Positions 8,319 through 15,558 of a DNA stretch of 19,104 bases are shown here, in pieces; the first letter of the stretch is position 1; every line of letters starts with the position of its first letter. Both the position numbers and the translations under genes were made by a program. The notes below the pieces were generated by a model. The model did not search any database. It saw nothing but the letters and a program-made list of their open reading frames with translations, and was not told the DNA's origin. The stretch is from Methanomassiliicoccaceae archaeon. GTDB lineage: Archaea > Thermoplasmatota > Thermoplasmata > Methanomassiliicoccales > Methanomethylophilaceae. The stretch spans positions 1 to 19,104 of the forward strand of contig WQXR01000010.1 of NCBI GenBank assembly GCA_009784745.1. Direction: 5' to 3'.

Positions 8319-8780
8319 TTATACGGGACCGACATCGTCGAATCCCTGTCTCAATCCTTTACCGGCATTCTTTGTAAGCCGTTCGGGATGGAAAAGTATG
8401 TTGTACGCGTTCAACGCATGTTCTCTTGACCTTCGGTCAGCAAGGAATGCCAGTATCTTTTCGTTCTCTGCCTCATCCTCGTGAACGAATACTTCGATTA
8501 TGTGCGTATTTGTCATTAATTGTGTTTGTATGAGGCCCTGTGACGCCTCATGAGCACAAACTTTATCCTTATCTTTAGGGCCGGGCATTCCCAGCGCAAT
8601 GACGATATCGCATTTTTGTTCCTCGATAAGTTTCTTGCATGCAACCGGAAGATCCTTCATGCCCGGTACTGTGTATCTCAGTATCCTGAATCCTGTGCCG
8701 CTTTTTTTCAATTCGTCTATTGCGGCCGCACCCATATCAGATCTTGCGAACGTTGTATCTGCGATACCGATCAATTTCAT
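8319..8780 (-). CDS. ribC: Riboflavin synthase, archaeal type
   Basis: Dismutates two molecules of 6,7-dimethyl-8-ribityllumazine to riboflavin and 5-amino-6-ribitylaminouracil. The archaeal enzyme is unrelated to bacterial RibE and is a paralogue of lumazine synthase; side by side with ribH the shared fold is visible (TVPGMKDLPVACKKLIE in ribC, VPGVFDMPLAVKKLLE in ribH). The length of 153 residues fits the family. The frame is open to 8846, but MKLIGIADTTFARSDMG is the family N-terminus. This ATG at 8780 overlaps the ribL stop (ATGA), giving translational coupling, so the upstream 22 residues are not part of the protein. Confidence 0.93.
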   Translation of the reverse strand: MKLIGIADTTFARSDMGAAAIDELKKSGTGFRILRYTVPGMKDLPVACKKLIEEQKCDIVIALGMPGPKDKDKVCAHEASQGLIQTQLMTNTHIIEVFVHEDEAENEKILAFLADRRSREHALNAYNILFHPERLTKNAGKGLRQGFDDVGPV

Positions 8781-9202
8781 TGTTTCAGCCCCGATCTGAT
8801 GATCTTCTCTATTATGTGTCTCGTTCCGGTAAGGTCCTCGCTGCATTCGTTCGCTCTCCTTACCTCTGCACCGATATTCCTTTTCCTGAGCTCATTTTTT
8901 AATTCATTCTCATCGAATGTCTGGTCGTAACCGAGGACGATGATGTCAGGCCTTATTTTTTCAATGGTGGAGAACATGTCACCGTCATTTCCTATTATCG
9001 ACAGATCGACAACCTTCAGCGAACCGATTATCTGCGCTCTCATCGCTTCCGGTGTTATGGGTTCATGTTTTCTTTTGCGCACAGTGCTGTCACACGCAAC
9101 AACAACGATCAATTCATCACCCATTGCCTTTGCCTGTTCCAAATATGATATATGTCCCGTATGAAGGATATCAAAAACTCCGGACGCCATCACTCTTACC
9201 AT
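8777..9202 (-). CDS. ribL: FAD synthetase, archaeal RibL type
   Basis: A 141-residue nucleotidyltransferase of the cytidylyltransferase-like superfamily that adenylates FMN to FAD in archaea. The HxGH signature is HTGH at residues 14-17, after ASGVFDIL. Further family blocks are TVRKRKHEPITP and IRPDIIVLGYDQ, which contacts the adenylate. Related enzymes such as glycerol-3-phosphate cytidylyltransferase share the fold, but the position between ribB and ribC makes FAD synthetase the clear choice. The start lies one base after the ribB stop, and the end overlaps ribC by four bases. A riboflavin kinase (RibK) is not in the window, so FMN must be made by a gene elsewhere. Confidence 0.92.
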   Translation of the reverse strand: MVRVMASGVFDILHTGHISYLEQAKAMGDELIVVVACDSTVRKRKHEPITPEAMRAQIIGSLKVVDLSIIGNDGDMFSTIEKIRPDIIVLGYDQTFDENELKNELRKRNIGAEVRRANECSEDLTGTRHIIEKIIRSGLKQ

Positions 9203-9203
9203 T

Positions 9204-9890
9204 TCATCGCCTCTTCCATTCTTCTATTATGTCATTTCCTTCAAGGAACAGGTATCCGTTCTTCTTTGCGTAAGCAATTGTTTCTTCCTTCTTCATTGCG
9301 TTACCGTCGTCCCCAAGCATCTCGCATATCGTTGCCGAAGGTTTGACGGAGGCCATCATCATTAACGCAGTTGCAAGTTCCGTATGTCCTTTCCTCGTTT
9401 CCAATATATTTTCACTTGTGTTTAGTAGGTGAACATGCCCGGGCGCCCTGAAATTCTTTCCGAGTTGATATTTCCTTTCGTCGGCGGAAGCGGATGAGAA
9501 TATTGTTCTTGCGTATTCGGAAATTGTTTTTGATCGGTCGTTATCCGTTATGCCGGTGTAAGTTCCTCTGTGATTGATCGTAATTCCGAAGGATGAACGA
9601 GTGTTATCATACGGAATGTCGGTGGGAGCCATCGCTTTCAGCAAAGGATATTTGCCGTTATCGTCAAAGAACACATCGGACATGAAAGGAAGTCCTAATT
9701 CCTTTGCTATTCTGTACGGTGTGGTGGTGCATATCAGGCCGCCGGCATCCTTTCTCATCTTTTTTATTACATCGGGAGTGATGAATTCTGATGCAATGAC
9801 CATATCGGTCTCGCGTTCCCTGTCATCGAAGTCATACACTAGAACGATCTTTCCGTTGCGTATCTCTTCGATGACCTTTTGCAACTCCAT
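9204..9890 (-). CDS. ribB: 3,4-dihydroxy-2-butanone 4-phosphate synthase
   Basis: Converts ribulose 5-phosphate to 3,4-dihydroxy-2-butanone 4-phosphate and formate, supplying the four-carbon unit used by RibH. The 228-residue protein is a stand-alone RibB with no GTP cyclohydrolase II domain, as usual in archaea. Metal and active-site motifs are DRERETDM (23-30), TDNDRSKTI, RAPGHVHLL (148-156, with H152 and H154) and GHTE (168-171). It is the first gene of the four-gene rib operon. GGGAG five bases before the ATG is a good ribosome site. The promoter carries a TATA box bracketed by an inverted repeat, suggesting repression in response to flavin. Confidence 0.96.
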   Translation of the reverse strand: MELQKVIEEIRNGKIVLVYDFDDRERETDMVIASEFITPDVIKKMRKDAGGLICTTTPYRIAKELGLPFMSDVFFDDNGKYPLLKAMAPTDIPYDNTRSSFGITINHRGTYTGITDNDRSKTISEYARTIFSSASADERKYQLGKNFRAPGHVHLLNTSENILETRKGHTELATALMMMASVKPSATICEMLGDDGNAMKKEETIAYAKKNGYLFLEGNDIIEEWKRR

Positions 9891-9905
9891 ATTAACTCCC
9901 GTAAA

Positions 9906-9939
9906 ACAAAGGTATCACAGCATATAGAAAAACCTTTGT
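9906..9939 (-). promoter_or_regulatory. rib operon promoter with bracketing inverted repeat (candidate operator)
   Basis: A perfect 8-bp inverted repeat, ACAAAGGT (9906-9913) and ACCTTTGT (9932-9939), is separated by 18 bases. On the minus strand the spacer contains the TATA-like CTATATGC (9919-9926), about 32 bases before the ribB ATG. The half-sites therefore sit on each side of the TATA box, where a bound repressor would exclude TBP/TFB. The archaeal regulator RbkR is a plausible partner, but I cannot match its motif from memory. Confidence 0.55.
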
Positions 9940-10038
9940 CGAACTACAACTTTTTTTGTATGTTACCTTAACACAATATAACGAAGAGGATAATGGCAGC
10001 ACCGTATCAGGTAAATGGACATATTCTCATCACGCATC

Positions 10039-10731
10039 CTATCGCTCTGAATCAATTATCCCGAAGCGGTGCGGACATATCTTACGGCACAGGCAGCATT
10101 GTATCTCCCACTTTTTGTTGGCCATTCTGAACATCTTTCCTGCGCATTCCTTCTTCTTGAACGTCGAAATATCATCTAATGCATTTGTAGGACACGATTC
10201 AACGCATTTGCTGCATTCGTTACAAATCGAATACTTAACTTTTTCATCAGGGATCAGGTACGCGTCTGTAAGAACGGCGCTGAACCACAGTAAAGTTCCG
10301 TGCTCGCGATTTATCAGCAAATAATTTTTCCCTATAATACCCAGACCTGCCAATTCCGCTGCATGTTTCAACGATATCGAACCGACCTGCATCCCGTTGA
10401 CCCATTTGCCGTTAATTCCGCTTACCGACCTTGCTTTGTATCCGTCCTTCCTGATCCGTTTCTCCATATCTTCCGCTATGTCGCTTATCTTTCTGTTGGT
10501 CATGTTCCTTATCTCAATATACTCGGCGGGAGTTTTGGAAAAGGCATCCTCAGGGAACGCTGATCCGAGAACTATTACAGAAACACATTCTTTCATTATG
10601 TCCGTGGGTCTGAAACCCTCGGGTGCAAGATCAAAATCATCGGATGATGCGATACCGATGACACTTGCTCCTGCGGCCGATCCGTATGCTTTCACGATAT
10701 CACTGTTCAACATACTCGCAGTTAAGTTCAC
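10039..10731 (-). CDS. QueG-like (COG1600) iron-sulfur protein
   Basis: A 230-residue protein related to epoxyqueuosine reductase and reductive-dehalogenase ferredoxins. The conserved block GLGIIGKNYLLINREHGTLL corresponds to the GWIGKN..L region of QueG. It is followed by two [4Fe-4S] motifs: CNECSKCVESCP (C170, 173, 176, 180) and a second set from C196, C212, C215 and C219. QueG itself makes queuosine in bacteria, whereas archaea normally make archaeosine, so the real substrate is unknown. Many anaerobes and methanogens carry such short homologues. The start is uncertain: GTG at 10731 after GGGAAT, or ATG at 10713. The stop is TAG, followed two codons later by TGA. Confidence 0.75.
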   Translation of the reverse strand: MNLTASMLNSDIVKAYGSAAGASVIGIASSDDFDLAPEGFRPTDIMKECVSVIVLGSAFPEDAFSKTPAEYIEIRNMTNRKISDIAEDMEKRIRKDGYKARSVSGINGKWVNGMQVGSISLKHAAELAGLGIIGKNYLLINREHGTLLWFSAVLTDAYLIPDEKVKYSICNECSKCVESCPTNALDDISTFKKKECAGKMFRMANKKWEIQCCLCRKICPHRFGIIDSER

Positions 10732-10822
10732 ATTCCCGATATCCGTTTTTCTGTTTAAAGCATTGACTGATATGCCAAAACGTATGTTGAAGAAGCAGAG
10801 ATCTGGTCTATTTTATATATGC

Positions 10823-10832
10823 TTATATATAG
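10823..10832 (+). promoter_or_regulatory. TATA box for the PGI/PMI gene
   Basis: A TTATATATAG element is centred about 28 bases before the ATG at 10856, so the transcript is probably leaderless. A second A/T-rich stretch, TTTTATATAT at 10811-10820, could serve either strand. Confidence 0.5.
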
Positions 10833-10855
10833 GTGCGAGTTAATCCGCCACCGAT

Positions 10856-11923
10856 ATGAGCGACGGCGCAGATAATGCAGATGATTCTTCGGAAATATCA
10901 GAGCATTCGGGAACGACAGATCACAGCGCATGCGCGGAAGAGATGTTCAGTGACCATGCCGACATGCCCGAACAGATAGAGGCGGCATTGACCTCCGAGA
11001 TGATCAGCGTTCCCAAAAAGCCGAAAGTATGTATATGCGGTGTCGGCGCATCCGCCATGGCGGGAGAGATAATGTCGGATTTCGCGGATGCATACTCCGA
11101 TGTTCCCATTTCCGTGGTGAAGGGAGTGGAACTTCCGAAATGGGTGGATACCGATACAGGCGTAATTGCAATAAGTTACGCAGGTAACACATCAGAAACG
11201 TTAACGCTTTACGATCAGGCGGTGGCCAGAGGATGTGATATCGTATGCATCACATCAGGCGGCGCACTGGCGGAACGCGCCATCGAAAATGGTCATCCGC
11301 TGATAAGGATGCCCTCCGGTCTTTTGCCGAGGGCGGCGCTCGGTTACATGTTAGGATACACCGCATCGCTGTTCGAGGAGATGGGTGTTTGCGAAAGCAG
11401 AACGGAATTGGGATCGCTGCTGCCGTCGCTTAAAGAGTTCAGGGACAGTATAGTCAACCACGGCGGCAACAATGAAGCAATGGACATAGCAAAGATATTG
11501 TGCGGAAAGATACCTGTGATCTACAGTCTGGTAAGTCTGAGGTCCGCCGCGATAAGATGGAAGATGCAGATAAACGAGAATTCAAGGATGATAGCGTTCC
11601 ACGGTACGATACCGGAATTCAATCACAACGAAATAGTGGGATGGATGGAGGATCAAGCGTCAGATGAGTTCATTCCAATTATATTGTGCGACGACGATTC
11701 CGTTGATGTTCTGAAATACATGACGGAAACGCTTTCCGGAACGTTACAGAGCACCGGCATAAGGCCGTATGAGTTCAAAGCGAAAGGTTCCAACGATCTG
11801 GAAAAGAATCTGGTGGCGATACTGCTCGGAGATATTGTCTCAATATACTTAGCACGTCTGAACGGCATACACAACGGAATTCCGTTAAAATGCGATAACG
11901 GCGGTCAAAGGGAATTCAGTTGA
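10856..11923 (+). CDS. Bifunctional phosphoglucose/phosphomannose isomerase (SIS family)
   Basis: Interconverts glucose 6-phosphate or mannose 6-phosphate with fructose 6-phosphate, for gluconeogenesis and glycan precursors in archaea. The SIS fold is shown by GVGASAMAGE (62-71), ISYAGNTSETL (106-116), PSGLLPRAALG (153-163) and PEFNHNEIVGW (253-263, H257 as base); E241 in INENSR matches the other catalytic residue. Family members usually begin near a sequence like MFSDHADMPEQIEAAL, residue 30 here, so this protein has a 29-residue acidic extension rich in Asp, Glu and Ser. The alternative start is the ATG at 10943 after GGAAGAG, but the TATA box spacing supports 10856. The extension is unlike anything I recognise. 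Confidence 0.87.
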   Translation: MSDGADNADDSSEISEHSGTTDHSACAEEMFSDHADMPEQIEAALTSEMISVPKKPKVCICGVGASAMAGEIMSDFADAYSDVPISVVKGVELPKWVDTDTGVIAISYAGNTSETLTLYDQAVARGCDIVCITSGGALAERAIENGHPLIRMPSGLLPRAALGYMLGYTASLFEEMGVCESRTELGSLLPSLKEFRDSIVNHGGNNEAMDIAKILCGKIPVIYSLVSLRSAAIRWKMQINENSRMIAFHGTIPEFNHNEIVGWMEDQASDEFIPIILCDDDSVDVLKYMTETLSGTLQSTGIRPYEFKAKGSNDLEKNLVAILLGDIVSIYLARLNGIHNGIPLKCDNGGQREFS

Positions 11924-11936
11924 TGCGGACAAATAA

Positions 11937-11945
11937 TTTTATAAC
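11937..11945 (+). promoter_or_regulatory. TATA box for glyA
   Basis: TTTTATAAC is centred about 31 bases before the glyA ATG. A GGATGATG just before the start could pair weakly with 16S rRNA if a short leader exists. Confidence 0.45.
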
Positions 11946-11971
11946 AACGCTGATTTCAGGATGATGATAAA

Positions 11972-13249
11972 ATGAATGATGAAGCGCAGTGGATACGTGA
12001 TACGGTTATCAAACACAACAAATGGTTCGAAGAATCCATACCGATGATAGCATCAGAGAATCTGATGAGCCCGTTGGCAAAGGAGATGCTGATATCTGAT
12101 TTTGCCGATCGATACGCAGAAGGATTACCGGGAAAAAGATACTATCAGGGTAACATCTACGTAGATCAGGTGGAGTCCAAAGCGATGGAGATGGCAAAGG
12201 AATTGTTCGACGCATCGTTCTCAGATGTAAGGCCGATATCCGGAACGGTCGCGAACATGGCCGTTCTCTTTGCATTCGCAAAACCCGGGGATACGATAAC
12301 AACATGCGCATTGGCGCAGGGCGCTCACATATCAACGGCGGAGTTCGGCGCTTTCGGACAGAGAGGCATAAATTCTGTGAATTATCCGTTCAACGTTGAG
12401 AATATGAACTTAGATATTGACGGAACGATAAAACTTCTCAGGGAAGTTAAACCGAAGGTCGCACAGTTCGGATTATCTGTTTTCTTATTTCCGCCGCCGT
12501 TAAAGGAACTGAACGATACGTTCAAAGAGATAGGATGCACAGTGTGGTACGACGCCGCTCATGTACTGGGGCTGATAGCGGGAAAGCAATTCCAAGATCC
12601 GCTGAGAGAAGGCGTTAATATCATATCCTCAAGTACGCACAAAACATTCCCCGGACCGAATCATGGTCTTTTACTGGGCCATAACTTAACGGATGACCAA
12701 GAAAAAGCGTTGCAGCGTGCAGTATTTCCGGGTGTAACGAGCTCTCATCATCTGCATGCGATGGCCGCACTCTCGGTAACATTGGCAGAAATGAAAGTAT
12801 TTGCAAAGGATTATGCGGCACAGACATGCAAGAATGCAAGAGCATTAGGTCAGGCGCTGTATGAATTGGGCGTTGATGTATTATGTCCGGATCTCGGATT
12901 CACAAGATCTCACGCAATTGCCGTTGATGTTTCAAAGTTCGGCGGAGGGAAGGATGTAAGCAAAGATCTCGAAGATGCGAACATCATCTGCAACAAGAAT
13001 ATGTTACCGCACGATACAAGTGCGGTAAGACCGTCAGGCATACGGTTAGGTGTTCAGGAATTGACACGAGTGGGAATGAAAGAGAGCGAAATGAAAGAGG
13101 TCGCTAACTTAATATATCGTATTGCGAAGAAAGAGGATCCGCAGAGTGTCAAAAAAGATGTAAAAGAATTGAAAAAGGGTTTTACAAAGATACAATGGTG
13201 CTTCAACGCCGGCGAGGAAGCGTACAGTTATCACAAACTTGTTCCGTGA
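11972..13249 (+). CDS. glyA: Serine hydroxymethyltransferase, archaeal type
   Basis: Interconverts serine and glycine while moving a one-carbon unit to or from a tetrahydropterin carrier. The 425-residue protein is fold-type I PLP. Visible markers are IASEN (26-30), RYYQGN (56-61), DAAHVLG (194-200, D194 and H197), the Schiff-base lysine K224 in SSSTHKTFPGPNHG, and the carboxylate-binding arginine in RPSGIRLGVQELTR (R358). The C-terminal half (NKNMLPHDTS) is of archaeal type and diverges from bacterial GlyA. Methanogens may use tetrahydromethanopterin or folate as carrier; the sequence does not say. The stop codon lies in a strong terminator hairpin. Confidence 0.95.
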   Translation: MNDEAQWIRDTVIKHNKWFEESIPMIASENLMSPLAKEMLISDFADRYAEGLPGKRYYQGNIYVDQVESKAMEMAKELFDASFSDVRPISGTVANMAVLFAFAKPGDTITTCALAQGAHISTAEFGAFGQRGINSVNYPFNVENMNLDIDGTIKLLREVKPKVAQFGLSVFLFPPPLKELNDTFKEIGCTVWYDAAHVLGLIAGKQFQDPLREGVNIISSSTHKTFPGPNHGLLLGHNLTDDQEKALQRAVFPGVTSSHHLHAMAALSVTLAEMKVFAKDYAAQTCKNARALGQALYELGVDVLCPDLGFTRSHAIAVDVSKFGGGKDVSKDLEDANIICNKNMLPHDTSAVRPSGIRLGVQELTRVGMKESEMKEVANLIYRIAKKEDPQSVKKDVKELKKGFTKIQWCFNAGEEAYSYHKLVP

Positions 13250-13277
13250 CCTGAAAAGGTCACGTTACCCCCTTTTT
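13245..13277 (+). terminator. Hairpin plus T-run at the end of glyA
   Basis: Perfect 8-bp arms CGTGACCT (13245-13252) and AGGTCACG (13257-13264) close a GAAA tetraloop. A pyrimidine tract ending in five T (13273-13277) follows. The glyA TGA (13247-13249) is in the left arm. Confidence 0.75.
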
Positions 13278-13337
13278 GTACAATATGGAAATTTATCGTC
13301 GGATATTTGCATTTTTAACGATTGATGTCAAGCCAGC

Positions 13338-13345
13338 ATTTATGT
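13338..13345 (+). promoter_or_regulatory. TATA-like element for the alpha/beta hydrolase
   Basis: ATTTATGT is centred about 27 bases before the ATG at 13369, matching the leaderless spacing of neighbouring genes and supporting that start. Confidence 0.35.
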
Positions 13346-13368
13346 ATCATTATTATATTGGCCTCCGC

Positions 13369-14226
13369 ATGGACAAGAAGAAGGCCGCAAAGAAGATCAA
13401 GAGAACAAGACTGCTTTACAAGTTATTCATAAAGAAGAGGACATCCGCCGAGATCAAATATGTAGATACGTCATACGGTAAGATAAGAGTCTTAGAATAC
13501 GGTTTTAACAACAACGAAGTGAAACCGCTGTATGTCGATATCCACGGCGGAGGTTATTGCGTCGGGATACCGGAAATGAATGAAAGTATCAACAATTACA
13601 TAATGAAAGAGGCTGACGTGAAGATAATAAGCATAGATTATCCGAAGGCGCCGGAACATCCGTATCCGATAGGGCAGGAAGCGGCGTACGAAGTTGTGAA
13701 ACATTATTATGATAACGCGGAACAATACAAAATTGACAAAGAACGCATCGGAACCGGCGGGCACAGTTCCGGCGGTAATTTTGCTACTGTTATACCAATG
13801 AAAGCAAAAGAGAGAGATGAAATGAGATTCAGATATCAGGTTCTCTGTTACCCGGGAACGAACATCTCCGAAGATCCGTATGCCAAGCAGGGAAGCGGCA
13901 AAGTGCTGACATCGGAATTCGTGGATGCGATAAAGGCGTGCTACATAACAAAGGAAGAGCACGCATACGAACCGTACGCGTCACCGTGTCTCGCATCGAA
14001 AGAATTGCTCACAGGTCTGCCGCCCGCGCTAATGATGCTCGGTGATATCGATCTTTTATATCACGAATGCGTCGAATACAGTGAAAAATTGAAGGAAGCC
14101 GGCGTTGATGTCGAGACGCACGTATTCGAAGGTGCCGATCACGGTTTCATATTGTTCAAGAAAAGCAAGGATCGGGAAAAGGCATTGGAAATGATCGCGG
14201 AATTCATCAAAAGGCATTCGCACTGA
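13369..14226 (+). CDS. Alpha/beta hydrolase, hormone-sensitive-lipase-like (acetyl esterase family)
   Basis: A 285-residue carboxylesterase-type hydrolase of the GDXG/HSL family. The oxyanion motif HGGG is at residues 59-62, the nucleophile S133 is in GHSSGG, the acid is probably D228 in GDIDLL, and the base is H258 in GADHGF. HSL-family enzymes cut short-chain acyl or other carboxyl esters; the substrate here is unknown. There is no signal peptide. The N-terminus is strongly basic (MDKKKAAKKIKRTRLL), suggesting a cytoplasmic or membrane-associated protein. A TTG-started frame reaches 13276 but would run through the promoter and glyA terminator, so ATG 13369 is preferred. It converges with the DUF362 gene. 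Confidence 0.85.
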   Translation: MDKKKAAKKIKRTRLLYKLFIKKRTSAEIKYVDTSYGKIRVLEYGFNNNEVKPLYVDIHGGGYCVGIPEMNESINNYIMKEADVKIISIDYPKAPEHPYPIGQEAAYEVVKHYYDNAEQYKIDKERIGTGGHSSGGNFATVIPMKAKERDEMRFRYQVLCYPGTNISEDPYAKQGSGKVLTSEFVDAIKACYITKEEHAYEPYASPCLASKELLTGLPPALMMLGDIDLLYHECVEYSEKLKEAGVDVETHVFEGADHGFILFKKSKDREKALEMIAEFIKRHSH

Positions 14227-14247
14227 TGAATGAACGCAAAGAGGAAC

Positions 14248-15339
14248 TTACGATCTCAGGATCGTATATTCCCTTTGCCCCAGTCCTATCTTTTCCGCAT
14301 GTTCCGTTGTTATTTTCCAGTCGGTCACCGGATGGACACATTTGAATTTGTCATCGAATTTCTCTCTTCCGTCAAGTTTGCTCTCTTTGACCGTCGGCTG
14401 TTCGTTAACAGCATCAGCACACGCAACATCCAGCGCAACGGGATCGAATGATGCGAACATTCCGACATCGGCAACGATGGGGATGTCATTATGACCGTAG
14501 CAGTCGCACGCAGGAGAGACATCCGTTACGAAAGAAACATGAAAATTGGGTTTATTTTGAACGGAGGCCAAAGCATATTCTGCCGTTCGTTTGCAAAGAA
14601 CGTCTATCGACTGATCCCATCCGACGCCTATTGCGTCATAACGGCACATCGCTATACACCGTCCGCATCCGACGCACACATCGCTTATCACCGCTTTGTT
14701 ATTATTCACCGTTATCGCGGAATGGGCGCATTTATTCACACAATATCCGCATCCTTTACATTTCCCTTCCTTCACCGACGGCCTGTTGGAACTGTGCAGT
14801 TCCGTCTTTCCGCGTCTGGATGCGCATCCCATCCCCAAATTCTTGATCGCACCGCCTATTCCCATAAGTTCGTGGCATTTGAAATGCGTCAACGTGATGA
14901 CAACATCGGCATCGGCGATCGAACGTCCTATCTTTGCGTTCTTCAAACAAATTCCGTTAACGGGAACATCAACGTCGTCATCTCCTTTCAGACCGTCGCC
15001 TATGACGGTATGACATCCCGTTGCGAACGGATTGAATCCGTTCTCGTAAGCGGCATCCAGATGTTCGAGCGCGTCCTTTCTTCTGCCTACGTATAACGTA
15101 TTGCAATCCGTAAGGAACGGAAAGCCTTTTTTCTTCCTGACGATATCAACAATAACTTTGGCATAGTTCGCTCTCAAATAGGAAAGATTACCGGGCTCGC
15201 CGAAATGTATCTTGATGGCAACGAACTTCTTTTCCATATCTATTTTATCAATTCCCGCGTCGAAGACCAGTTTCCTTAACTTAAAAAGCAAGCTTCCGTC
15301 CGATCGCGCTCTCATGTCGGTGAAGTATACGTCAGCCAT
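14248..15339 (-). CDS. DUF362 domain protein with two [4Fe-4S] clusters
   Basis: A 363-residue iron-sulfur protein (COG2768-like). The N-terminal half is the DUF362 fold (KIHFGEPGN at 43-51, THFKCHELMGIGGAIKNLGMG at 151-171). A ferredoxin insert follows, with C194, C197, C200, C204 and C222, C225, C228, C232. The DUF362 fold resumes after it (ADVGMFASFDPVALDVA). Such proteins are common in methanogens and other anaerobes and are presumed electron carriers or redox enzymes, but I know of no settled reaction. GGGAT stands just before the ATG, and a TATA-like GATATAATC (15369-15377) is about 34 bases upstream. It is divergent from the repeat array and Fic gene. Confidence 0.87.
   Translation of the reverse strand: MADVYFTDMRARSDGSLLFKLRKLVFDAGIDKIDMEKKFVAIKIHFGEPGNLSYLRANYAKVIVDIVRKKKGFPFLTDCNTLYVGRRKDALEHLDAAYENGFNPFATGCHTVIGDGLKGDDDVDVPVNGICLKNAKIGRSIADADVVITLTHFKCHELMGIGGAIKNLGMGCASRRGKTELHSSNRPSVKEGKCKGCGYCVNKCAHSAITVNNNKAVISDVCVGCGRCIAMCRYDAIGVGWDQSIDVLCKRTAEYALASVQNKPNFHVSFVTDVSPACDCYGHNDIPIVADVGMFASFDPVALDVACADAVNEQPTVKESKLDGREKFDDKFKCVHPVTDWKITTEHAEKIGLGQREYTILRS
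14249..14266. terminator. Short hairpin between convergent hydrolase and DUF362 genes
   Basis: TACGATC (14249-14255) pairs with GATCGTA (14260-14266) around a TCAG loop. It overlaps the DUF362 TAA and lies 23 bases after the hydrolase stop. No clear T-run follows, so its role as a terminator is uncertain. Confidence 0.35.
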
Positions 15340-15368
15340 TGTATCCCGTGATGAGAATGATGAACGGC

Positions 15369-15377
15369 GATATAATC
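15369..15377 (-). promoter_or_regulatory. TATA box for the DUF362 gene
   Basis: GATATAATC (plus-strand reading) is centred about 34 bases upstream of the minus-strand ATG at 15339. Confidence 0.35.
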
Positions 15378-15403
15378 ATGTCTTTCACATCAGGCGATCA
15401 TGC

Positions 15404-15536
15404 TCATGATATTGACACTCAAAGTGACACTCAAAGTGACACTCTATTTGACACTCAAAGTGACACTCAAAGTGACACTCTATTTGACACTCAAAGTGAC
15501 ACTCTATTTGACACCCTAAATTTTGAAATATCATGA
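15404..15536. repeat. 9-bp inverted repeats bracketing the 12-bp array
   Basis: TCATGATAT (15404-15412) abuts the first repeat unit, and its exact reverse complement ATATCATGA (15528-15536) lies seven bases after the last unit. Together they frame a 133-bp element. Part of each arm (TCATGA) is itself palindromic. Confidence 0.6.
15413..15520. repeat. Tandem array of nine 12-bp repeats upstream of the Fic gene
   Basis: Nine head-to-tail units of exactly 12 bases. Type A is TGACACTCAAAG (units 1, 2, 4, 5, 7), type B is TGACACTCTATT (3, 6, 8) and the last is the variant TGACACCCTAAA; the order is AABAABABC. The core TGACACTC is invariant in units 1-8. In one plus frame the array would encode repeating SDTQ/FDTQ/SDTL tetrapeptides, but that frame ends at TGA 15534-15536. 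The Fic frame has a TAA at 15517-15519 inside unit 9. The array fills the space where the Fic promoter should be. Confidence 0.93.
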
Positions 15537-15558
15537 TGTTCATCTGCTGTTGAAGAAG

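Noticed and set aside
7996..8484. 162-codon plus-strand ORF across ribH/ribC
   Set aside because: Shadow of two well-identified rib genes.
8781..8846. Upstream extension of riboflavin synthase
   Set aside because: It lies inside ribL; the ATG at 8780 overlaps the ribL stop and matches the family N-terminus.
9993..10130. 45-codon plus-strand ORF with GAGG before its ATG
   Set aside because: Two thirds of it is antisense to the end of the QueG-like gene, the nearby TATA-like box is too close to the ATG, and the product has no recognisable feature.
13276..13368. TTG-started N-terminal extension of the alpha/beta hydrolase
   Set aside because: It overlaps the glyA terminator T-run and the hydrolase promoter.
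14491..15096. 201-codon plus-strand ORF
   Set aside because: Antisense to the DUF362 ferredoxin gene, whose cluster cysteines prove the minus strand is coding.
15413..15520. CRISPR array
   Set aside because: Units are 12 bases with no spacers between them; this is a simple tandem array.
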